A DNA stretch of 51,611 nucleotides from Syntrophomonadaceae bacterium (lineage in GTDB: Bacteria; Bacillota; Dethiobacteria; DTU022): positions 1-51,611 of the forward strand of contig SKWE01000069.1 of NCBI GenBank assembly GCA_007129055.1, in the 5' to 3' direction. A model generated the notes under the pieces. That model did no database searches, was not told where the DNA came from, and saw only the letters and a program-made list of their open reading frames with translations. Positions 42,876-49,891 of the stretch are shown here, one piece after another; position 1 is the stretch's first letter; the number at the start of each line of letters is the position of its first letter. The translations under genes and the position numbers were made by a program.

Positions 42876-43134
42876 CTAAGTTAATAATATAAAAGCAATG
42901 CGCGGAACCAGTAACAGGTGAATACATTTGCAGAGAACCGCTGGTTGGTGGAAAGTGGTATGGGATAACCTGTGAACTCCTCCGTAAGCTGCCGTCTGAA
43001 CCTGAATTGATAAATCAATAGTAGGACTGGCCGGAAACTTTCCGTTAACTTGAAGAGTGGGTGGTAGAATTTATGCTGCCAAGAAGAGTGGTACCACGGA
43101 AATAAGCTTTCGTCTCTTGGGCGGAAGTTTTTTT
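42876..43134 (+). promoter_or_regulatory. Leucine T-box riboswitch of leuA
   Basis: tRNA-sensing leader that allows leuA transcription when uncharged tRNA-Leu accumulates. Stem I shows AGTAA (42910-42914), the distal-loop GGTGGAA (42947-42953) and the specifier loop GAACTC, with specifier codon CTC (Leu) at 42977-42979. The T-box bulge is TGGTACC (43089-43095); its TGGT pairs with ACCA, the 3' end of tRNA-Leu with discriminator A. The antiterminator helix is CCAAGA (43079-43084) with TCTTGG (43115-43120). The competing terminator is 43107-43114 with 43120-43127, then seven T residues. Codon, bulge and downstream gene agree. Confidence 0.93.
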
Positions 43135-43176
43135 ATTGTATAATGAATGCTAATTCGAAACGGAGTGGTGAATACA

Positions 43177-44712
43177 GTGAGTACAAACACTGAAGCAAGC
43201 AAAATATTTTTATTTGACAGCACATTACGGGACGGTGAACAAACACCCGGCGCCCGACTAAATCACGATGAAAAATTGGAAGTTGCCCGTCAACTGGCCC
43301 GTCTGGGAGTTGATATTATTGAAGCCGGATTTCCCGTCTCTTCACCCGGTGAATTAAGGGCTGTAAATGACATAGCCCGGGAGGTTAAAGGCCCTGTTAT
43401 TTGCGGATTGGCAAGAGCTGTCCAGGGCGATATCGATGCTGCCTGGGAAGCTGTAAAAGACGCTGAAAGACCTCGAATCCATGTATTTCTGGGAGCATCT
43501 GATATACACATGGAACATAAGCTGCGAAAAGATCCTGCCTTACTGCTGGAACAGGGTGTAGAAGCAGTGAAATATGCACGAAAGTTTACCGATGATGTTG
43601 AATATTCTCCCGAGGATGCAACCAGGGCACGGGATGAATACCTTTATGAACTCCTGGAAGCGGTAATTAAAGCCGGCGCAACCACAATAAATATTCCAGA
43701 TACAGTCGGTTATGCAGTACCCGAAGAATTTGGGGCGTTAATCAGGCGTTTACGCGAAAATGTTAGCGGTATGGATAAAGTTACCCTGAGTGTACACTGT
43801 CACAATGATCTCGGCATGGCAGTGGCAAATTCACTCGAGGCTATTAAAAATGGCGCCAGGCAGGTTGAGTGTAACATTAACGGTATCGGTGAAAGAGCCG
43901 GCAATGCAGCGCTTGAGGAAATTGCTGTAGCGCTGCGCATCCGGCAAAACCACTTCCCTTATTATACTGGTATTAATTTTTCTGAAATTTACAGGACAAG
44001 CCGCCTGGTCAGTAAACTAACCGGGATATCTATTCCTTCAAATAAAGCCGTAGTTGGTTTGAATGCTTTTTCACATTCCTCAGGCATACACCAGGATGGT
44101 ATCCTGAAAAATAAGGAAACATATGAAATAATTGACGCAGAGTTTATTGGTGGTAAAGCAGCGCAGATGTGCCTGACAGCACGTTCTGGACGTCACGCAG
44201 TGCTGGATCAGCTAAAACAATTAAATTACTCTTTAAACGAAGGACAGCTGGAAACTATCTATGAGCATTTTGTAAATCTTGCCGATAAGAAAAAGGAAGT
44301 TTACCCGGAAGACATTGAAGCGCTAGTTTTGGATCACCTTTCCTTTGCCGAGCCAAGGTACAGGCTTGATTACCTGCAGACTATAAGCGGAAGTAAAAGT
44401 ATTCCCGCTGCTGTTATCCGTTTAAAGAAAGAAGACGACAGCATTGTAGAAGAAGTGGCTGTTGGAGCAGGCCCTATAGATGCAGCTTACAACGCAATTA
44501 ATAAGATAACTGGCCTAAGCATAGGCCTGGAAAAATACCGGATTAATGCTGTCACACATGGGCGCGACGCCCTTGGGGAAGTCCAGGTTGAAATGTCTTA
44601 CCAGGACAGAACTATCAGCGGCCGTGGGACTAGCACGGATATTATCGAGGCCAGTGTGAAGGCATACCTTAACGGTCTGAACAAACTTCTTAAAATGAAC
44701 GGTTATAGCTAG
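43177..44712 (+). CDS. leuA: 2-isopropylmalate synthase
   Basis: First committed enzyme of leucine synthesis; condenses acetyl-CoA with 2-oxoisovalerate. The TIM barrel starts with FDSTLRDGEQTPGA (metal and substrate site) and includes SVHCHNDLGMAVANS and GIGERAGNAALEE. A C-terminal LeuA regulatory domain (about residues 395-505) would give leucine feedback inhibition. The GTG at 43177 is chosen because CGGAGTGG lies just upstream, giving 511 residues; an ATG at 43147 is in frame but lacks a ribosome site. Other leu genes are not in the window. The leucine T-box supports leuA over a related citramalate or homocitrate synthase. Confidence 0.93.
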   Translation: MSTNTEASKIFLFDSTLRDGEQTPGARLNHDEKLEVARQLARLGVDIIEAGFPVSSPGELRAVNDIAREVKGPVICGLARAVQGDIDAAWEAVKDAERPRIHVFLGASDIHMEHKLRKDPALLLEQGVEAVKYARKFTDDVEYSPEDATRARDEYLYELLEAVIKAGATTINIPDTVGYAVPEEFGALIRRLRENVSGMDKVTLSVHCHNDLGMAVANSLEAIKNGARQVECNINGIGERAGNAALEEIAVALRIRQNHFPYYTGINFSEIYRTSRLVSKLTGISIPSNKAVVGLNAFSHSSGIHQDGILKNKETYEIIDAEFIGGKAAQMCLTARSGRHAVLDQLKQLNYSLNEGQLETIYEHFVNLADKKKEVYPEDIEALVLDHLSFAEPRYRLDYLQTISGSKSIPAAVIRLKKEDDSIVEEVAVGAGPIDAAYNAINKITGLSIGLEKYRINAVTHGRDALGEVQVEMSYQDRTISGRGTSTDIIEASVKAYLNGLNKLLKMNGYS

Positions 44713-44728
44713 AATTTACTGAAATAAG

Positions 44729-44767
44729 CAAACAACAGTTTAATTTTAATATTTTATATGTTATAAT
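44729..44767 (+). promoter_or_regulatory. lexA promoter with a possible LexA operator
   Basis: TGTTATAAT (44759-44767) is a perfect extended -10, with a poor -35, TTTAAT, at 44739-44744. AAACaacaGTTT (44730-44741) is a dyad with LexA-like half-sites and spacing, overlapping the -35. It is degenerate compared with the Bacillus consensus, so autoregulation by LexA is plausible but not shown. Confidence 0.4.
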
Positions 44768-44803
44768 TATTTTCAATCAGGTAGCTGAAGAAAGGGTGAT
44801 TCT

Positions 44804-45412
44804 TTGGAACCGTTAACTGAGAAACAAAAGAAAGTATTGAAATATATTGAAGATGAAGTTGCGCGCTGTAACTACCCTCCTTCAGTAAGGGAAATCGGAA
44901 GAGCTTTGGGAATCAGTTCTACCGCTACCGTTCACAGTCACCTTGACATACTTGAAAGAAAAGGATATATTTCTAAACTTGCTACAAAACCCAGGGCAAT
45001 AAAGATACTCAGGGATTCCGAGGGAGTGCCTGAAAAAAAATGCTCCTACGTTCCGCTGGTAGGTAGAATTACTGCCGGATTACCCATTTTAGCTGATGAG
45101 CATAAAGAAGGTTATTTTCCAGTTCCCGAATATCTATCTTCAGGCGAAGATTGCTTTGCCTTGAAAGTGATTGGCGAAAGTATGATAGGTGCCGGAATCT
45201 TTGATGGAGACTATGTTATTGTCAGGCAGCAGAGAAATGCAGATAATGGTGACATTGTAGCAGTATTACTGGAAGATGAAGCAACCGTAAAGAGATTTTA
45301 TAAAGAGAAAGATATGTTTCGTTTGCAGCCAGAAAATGATTCTTTTATACCGATGATGGTCAATGATGTTAACATACTGGGCAAAGTTATCGGCCTGTTT
45401 CGAAAAATGTGA
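44804..45412 (+). CDS. lexA: SOS repressor LexA
   Basis: Transcriptional repressor of the DNA-damage response that cuts itself when stimulated by RecA filaments. The N-terminal winged helix (residues 1-70) has the recognition segment SVREIGRALGISSTATVHSHL. The self-cleavage bond is Ala91-Gly92 (ITAGLPIL); the catalytic dyad is Ser126 (GESM) and Lys163 (ATVKRF). Spacings of 35 and 37 residues equal those of E. coli LexA. AAAGGGTG precedes the TTG at 44804. recA is also in this window. It converges on hflX with an 18-base gap and no visible terminator. Confidence 0.97.
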   Translation: MEPLTEKQKKVLKYIEDEVARCNYPPSVREIGRALGISSTATVHSHLDILERKGYISKLATKPRAIKILRDSEGVPEKKCSYVPLVGRITAGLPILADEHKEGYFPVPEYLSSGEDCFALKVIGESMIGAGIFDGDYVIVRQQRNADNGDIVAVLLEDEATVKRFYKEKDMFRLQPENDSFIPMMVNDVNILGKVIGLFRKM

Positions 45413-45430
45413 TTTAGCCTGTCCTATTTA

Positions 45431-46711
45431 TTATCCATCTTCATCCTTCCCCGGTTTTTTAGTATATGCTTCGTAACGGGCCAGTGTTTCCCGGTCTAGT
45501 ATAGTTTTAACCTCAAGGTATTCATCCCCGTAGTTAAGAGTCTCTATATCGCTGTATTTTTGAAGTTCAGATATAATCTTCCCTTTACTGTATGGGATAA
45601 ACAGTCTAACTGAGCAGCGTTTAACCATTATTGCAGCTGAAATGGCTTCTTTTAAATCTTCCATGCCACTGCCTGTCAGTCCGGAAATATAAAGGGCATT
45701 TGGATATTCCCTGTCATGGAATTGTTTTGCCGGGTTTTCATTAATTACATCTATTTTATTAAAGACCAGAAGCTCCTTTTCATGATAATCGGGAACCAGT
45801 TTTGCAAGGTGCTGGCGAACCACCGAAACATGGTTATTATAATCTGGATGGCTTAAATCAACGATGTGCAGTATAATATCTGCTGCAGAAATCTCCTCTA
45901 GTGTGGCCCGAAAAGCAGATACAAGTTGGTGCGGCAAATTTTCAATAAAGCCTACAGTATCAGTGAATAGCACCTCAGTGCGATCATTTAGTGTTCCCCT
46001 GCGTACCATTGGGTCGAGGGTTGCAAAAAGTTTGTCTTCCGTGTAAAGGTCGGATCCTGTCAACTGGTTTAATAGTGTTGATTTACCTGCATTAGTGTAA
46101 CCGACCAGGCTAACGACTATACAGCGATTTCTTTTTCGTCTCTGTCTTTGCAGCTGCCTCTGTTTACGTAAAAGGCTGATCTCCTTTTTCAAATCACTTA
46201 TTCTACGTCTGATAACCCTGCGGTCTACTTCAAGTTGAGTTTCGCCGGGTCCCCTTGTTCCTATACCTCCTCCCAATCTCGATAGCTGGTTGCCCAAACC
46301 AATTAACCTGGGTAAGAGGTACTGCATTTGAGCCAATTCAACCTGCAGCTTCCCTTCCCGTGATAATGCGCGGCGGGCAAATATATCAAGAATCAGGGCG
46401 GTCCTGTCAATAACTTTTAGATTGATCAGGCGGTCAAGGTTTCTGAGCTGTGAAGGAGAAAGTTCGTCATTGAAAATAACAAGGCCCGCCCCTCTCATTT
46501 CTGCAAGCGCCGCCACCTCTTCAGCCTTTCCCTTGCCAATATAATATGCCGGATCTCTTCTTTCTCTTTTTTGGACTATTATCTCCAGCGTATCTGCTCC
46601 TGCAGTATCAGCCAGCAAGGCAAGTTCGTTTAAAGATATTTCAATATCAGTCTGGCTGTTTTGCAGGTCAAGTCCTACAAGTAGAGCTTTTTCCCGTTCT
46701 ATTAGATCCAC
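45431..46711 (-). CDS. hflX: GTPase HflX
   Basis: Ribosome-associated GTPase that splits or rescues stalled ribosomes under stress. The N-terminal HflX domain (residues 1-195) includes a basic coiled region (RRISDLKKEISLLRKQRQ). The G domain has GYTNAGKST (G1), DTVGFIENLP (G3) and FNKID (G4). The length is 426 residues. The GTG at 46711 directly abuts its AAGAAGG ribosome site, so the true start may be slightly downstream. It is transcribed after hfq, but a terminator lies between them. Confidence 0.94.
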   Translation of the reverse strand: MDLIEREKALLVGLDLQNSQTDIEISLNELALLADTAGADTLEIIVQKRERRDPAYYIGKGKAEEVAALAEMRGAGLVIFNDELSPSQLRNLDRLINLKVIDRTALILDIFARRALSREGKLQVELAQMQYLLPRLIGLGNQLSRLGGGIGTRGPGETQLEVDRRVIRRRISDLKKEISLLRKQRQLQRQRRKRNRCIVVSLVGYTNAGKSTLLNQLTGSDLYTEDKLFATLDPMVRRGTLNDRTEVLFTDTVGFIENLPHQLVSAFRATLEEISAADIILHIVDLSHPDYNNHVSVVRQHLAKLVPDYHEKELLVFNKIDVINENPAKQFHDREYPNALYISGLTGSGMEDLKEAISAAIMVKRCSVRLFIPYSKGKIISELQKYSDIETLNYGDEYLEVKTILDRETLARYEAYTKKPGKDEDG

Positions 46712-46792
46712 CTTCTTTATATGTACCTGGGCATAACAGTTAATAAACCGGCAGTTTCCTGAATAATAAGAATATGAACTCTGCAGGAAGAT

Positions 46793-46819
46793 AAAAAAGG
46801 CACTTAAAAGCCAAGTGCC
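46793..46819 (-). terminator. Rho-independent terminator after hfq
   Basis: On the minus strand GGCACTT (46819-46813) pairs with AAGTGCC (46805-46799), followed by six T residues. It ends the mutS-mutL-miaA-hfq transcript. No strong separate promoter for hflX was seen in 46712-46792, so read-through may supply it. Confidence 0.82.
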
Positions 46820-46844
46820 CTTTATGATCTATGATCCAGCTAAT

Positions 46845-47114
46845 TTATTCCGCATTATCGGCAGAACCCTGGTGCTCCTCTGCGTCTTCATCTGATGCCC
46901 TGAGGTTAATGTTGCGCATTGGTATAATTGTAGATACTGCGTGCTTATATACGAGTTGTTGCTTCCCCTCTACTTCCAGCATCAAGGTAAAGTTGTCAAA
47001 GCTGCGAACAACTCCTTTGATCTGGTAGCCGTTAACCAAAAAAACGGTAGTTAACATATTTTCTTTGCGAGCCTGGTTAAGAAAAGTATCCTGTAAATTT
47101 ATTGCGCCTTTCAT
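46845..47114 (-). CDS. hfq: RNA chaperone Hfq
   Basis: Hexameric Sm-like protein that binds small RNAs and mRNAs. The 89 residues contain the Sm1 region (NLQDTFLNQARKENMLTTVFLVNG) in its usual form and the Sm2 motif LVYKHAVSTI. The C-terminal tail of about 20 residues is acidic (Asp/Glu/Ala). AAGGGAG precedes the ATG at 47114. It lies between miaA and hflX, the classic order. Its presence is compatible with the candidate small RNA at 30024. Confidence 0.97.
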   Translation of the reverse strand: MKGAINLQDTFLNQARKENMLTTVFLVNGYQIKGVVRSFDNFTLMLEVEGKQQLVYKHAVSTIIPMRNINLRASDEDAEEHQGSADNAE

Positions 47115-47148
47115 CTATCGGGCTCCCTTCTGGTCTATTTCTATAAAG

Positions 47149-48123
47149 CTATTTATTCGCCTGGGGCAGCAGTAAATCCTTCACCTTTTTGTAAATTTTT
47201 TCAGATAACATGTCATTCGAATCACTTTCACCAAGATTTAACCAGGTGATGCTTTCATCGCTTCTGAACCAGGTAAGCTGTCGTTTGGCGAAATTCCGGG
47301 TCTGTTTTTTTATTTCATTTACCGCGGTTTCAAAACTGATTTCTCCTGAAAGGTAAGATAATAGTTGACGATAGCCAAGAATTCTCATGCCGGGACTGCT
47401 ATTGTCAAACCCCCTGGCCATTAGCATCCGGACTTCTTCTTCGAATCCTTTTTGGAGCATTTGGTCTACCCGCTCATCTATCCTGGAGTACAAACTTTCA
47501 CGGTCCATGTTAAGGGCAAAGGTCAGGGTATTGTAACACGATTCGTTCTGTTTTGTTTCGTTTACCTGCTGCGATATAGGTTTACCCTCAAGGTCATATA
47601 CTTCAAGAGCCCTGATAATGCGCCTTTTATCATTTGGGTGGATTATTTTTGCCGCCGCCGGATCAAGATATTCCAGTTTGCTATACAAGTATTCCAATCC
47701 CTTGTTTTCGGCAATTTCAAGATAATAATTCCTGATTGTTGAATCAGCCCCCTGCTGTCCGAAAGCATAACGATCCTTAACTGCCTTAATATATAAGCCT
47801 GTTCCGCCTACAAGAAATGGTACTTTGCCTTCACTATATACTGCTTCAATTGTTTTGTAAGCTTCCTTTTGATAATCGGCAACACTGAAGTCTTGATCCG
47901 GGTCAATTAAATCTATCAAATGGTGCTTAATTAATTTTTGATCCTGCAGCGATGGTTTAGCCGTCCCGATATCCATGTACTTGTATACCTGCGCTGAATC
48001 AGCGCTGATTATATCTGTGCCAATGATTTGTGACAGTTCCATGGCCAGGGATGATTTTCCCACAGCAGTTGGCCCACACAAAACCAGCAGCGGTATTATC
48101 TTGCTATCTCCTGTTCTATTCAA
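47149..48123 (-). CDS. miaA: tRNA dimethylallyltransferase
   Basis: Adds a dimethylallyl group from DMAPP to A37 of tRNAs reading UNN codons. The P-loop is GPTAVGKSS near residues 17-25; other motifs are ISADSAQVYKYMDIGTAKP and FLVGGTGLYIKAV. The 324-residue length is typical. The TTG at 48123 follows AAGGGGAG inside the end of mutL, with a three-base gap between the genes. Its substrate DMAPP comes from the MEP pathway encoded upstream by dxr and ispG. Confidence 0.96.
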   Translation of the reverse strand: MNRTGDSKIIPLLVLCGPTAVGKSSLAMELSQIIGTDIISADSAQVYKYMDIGTAKPSLQDQKLIKHHLIDLIDPDQDFSVADYQKEAYKTIEAVYSEGKVPFLVGGTGLYIKAVKDRYAFGQQGADSTIRNYYLEIAENKGLEYLYSKLEYLDPAAAKIIHPNDKRRIIRALEVYDLEGKPISQQVNETKQNESCYNTLTFALNMDRESLYSRIDERVDQMLQKGFEEEVRMLMARGFDNSSPGMRILGYRQLLSYLSGEISFETAVNEIKKQTRNFAKRQLTWFRSDESITWLNLGESDSNDMLSEKIYKKVKDLLLPQANK

Positions 48124-48126
48124 CTA

Positions 48127-49884
48127 TTAACTCCCCTTGCGATGAAACCATTTTTCAATCTGGCTGCGGTTGAATCTGATCACGGCAGGCCTGCCATGCG
48201 GACAATAATCTGAGTTTGGAGTTTGCTCCCACTTTTTGATCAATATTTCCATCTCATCAAGGGATAAAGCCTGTTTTGCTTTAACAGATCGGTGACAGGC
48301 AACTGTTTTTCGGACCAACTGTTCATATTCTTCCCTGTTATTATAGTCTGCAGTTATAAGGGTTTCTATCAAGTCATAAACCTGATCACTGCGGGTGTCA
48401 TTGCTGAAGTTGAAAGGGACAGACCTGATGACATAACTGTCTTCACCAATTAATTCCAGGTTGAAACCGCTGCTATTGAGAAGTGGGATAAGTTCCTGTA
48501 ACCTGTCTTGCCATGCCGGTGGAAGATCAAGTTTTAAAGGCATGGTCAGCTGAATGCTGCCCTTGTCAGGGTTTGTTGTGCTGGAAGATTCAAGGTAATT
48601 GTAGTTTATTCTTTCATGCGCTGCATGCTGGTCTATTATGAGTAGATCTTCGCCGCTCTGGACCAGCAGGTAGCTCTGAAGAAACTGTCCTATAAGTCGG
48701 TGCGTTTTCTTTTGTGTTTCATCAATTATATTATATTCACTTAAAGGTTTTCCGGTATGAGCGGCATCCCTGGTTTTATAACTTTTATAAGCAGTATCAA
48801 ACAAGCTATTTTCCTGGATATAGGAAGTTTGATCATTATAAATAGATTTATCAGAAGGGTAACTAATACCCTTAAAGCTTTCTATCTCCCTTGAAATATT
48901 ATTAGCAGCCTGTTTAACAGCCCTATAGACAACTTTTTTTACCGTTTCTGGATCAAGAAAGCGAATTTCCGTTTTAGCGGGATGGACATTTACATCAAGT
49001 TTATCCGGGGGTATAACAAGCGACATTACTGCTATGGGATGTCGCTGCCGGGGGATAAGATCTGAATATCCACGCTCAAGCGCATTTGTAAGCATTGCAT
49101 TTTTTACAAGGCGCCCATTTATTATTAGTGTAATCCATCGCCTGGAGGAACGGGTTAAAGTTGGCGCTGATGTATACCCGGACAGGAAAATCCCGGAATC
49201 ACTTTCTTTACGATTAACTGCAATCATTGCGCCGGCAACCTCATCACCATACAGTGAACCGATAACATGTAGCAGTTTACCATCTCCCGTTGTTTTAAGA
49301 ACTGTACGCCTGCCATTTTTTAATATAAATGCTACGCCTGGGTAAGCCAGCGCCATTTCGGATAGTAGGGTGCTAATTCTTGCTGACTCAACAGAGTCCG
49401 CTCTCAAGAATTTAAAACGCCCGGGGGTGTTATAAAAAAGGTCTTTTACTTCAACTCTCGTTCCATAGGGAGCGCCGGCTTCCAATTCTTCAATAATCTC
49501 TCCACCTTCAATTAATATCTTTGACGCTGAAAGAACATCAGCGTTGCGGGTAGTCAAAATTACTTTTGAAACGGCAGCTATACTGGGCAGTGCTTCCCCC
49601 CTGAAACCAAGACTTGCCAGGTTATCAAGGTCATCTATTGCCTTTAATTTACTGGTTGCAAACCTTGTGAAAGCCAGGGGAAGATCCTGAGGTTTAATAC
49701 CTTTCCCATCATCAGTAACTGCAATTAAGCTTTTACCTCCATTTTCTATTTCAACAGAGATACTTAAGGAGCCGGCATCAATTGAATTCTCAACCAACTC
49801 TTTAACAACGGATGCAGGGTTTTCAATTACTTCACCTGCGGCTATTTTTTCTGCAGTGAATTTATCCAGTACTTTTATGTCCAT
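48127..49884 (-). CDS. mutL: DNA mismatch repair protein MutL
   Basis: GHKL ATPase that links mismatch recognition to strand removal. The N-terminal ATPase domain (residues 1-335) has KIAAGEVIENPASVVKEL, DAGS, DDGKGI and GFRGEALPS. A variable linker (about 340-395) follows. The C-terminal domain has the endonuclease metal motif DQHAAHERINYNYLE and the CPHGRP motif, so it should nick DNA itself, as expected without MutH. It has 585 residues and lies seven bases after mutS. Confidence 0.97.
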   Translation of the reverse strand: MDIKVLDKFTAEKIAAGEVIENPASVVKELVENSIDAGSLSISVEIENGGKSLIAVTDDGKGIKPQDLPLAFTRFATSKLKAIDDLDNLASLGFRGEALPSIAAVSKVILTTRNADVLSASKILIEGGEIIEELEAGAPYGTRVEVKDLFYNTPGRFKFLRADSVESARISTLLSEMALAYPGVAFILKNGRRTVLKTTGDGKLLHVIGSLYGDEVAGAMIAVNRKESDSGIFLSGYTSAPTLTRSSRRWITLIINGRLVKNAMLTNALERGYSDLIPRQRHPIAVMSLVIPPDKLDVNVHPAKTEIRFLDPETVKKVVYRAVKQAANNISREIESFKGISYPSDKSIYNDQTSYIQENSLFDTAYKSYKTRDAAHTGKPLSEYNIIDETQKKTHRLIGQFLQSYLLVQSGEDLLIIDQHAAHERINYNYLESSSTTNPDKGSIQLTMPLKLDLPPAWQDRLQELIPLLNSSGFNLELIGEDSYVIRSVPFNFSNDTRSDQVYDLIETLITADYNNREEYEQLVRKTVACHRSVKAKQALSLDEMEILIKKWEQTPNSDYCPHGRPAVIRFNRSQIEKWFHRKGS

Positions 49885-49891
49885 CTTAACC

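Noticed and set aside
42667..42927. Minus-strand reading frame of 86 codons upstream of the recombinase
   Set aside because: It covers the leuA promoter and the beginning of the T-box in antisense, has no ribosome site, and its peptide resembles no family I know.
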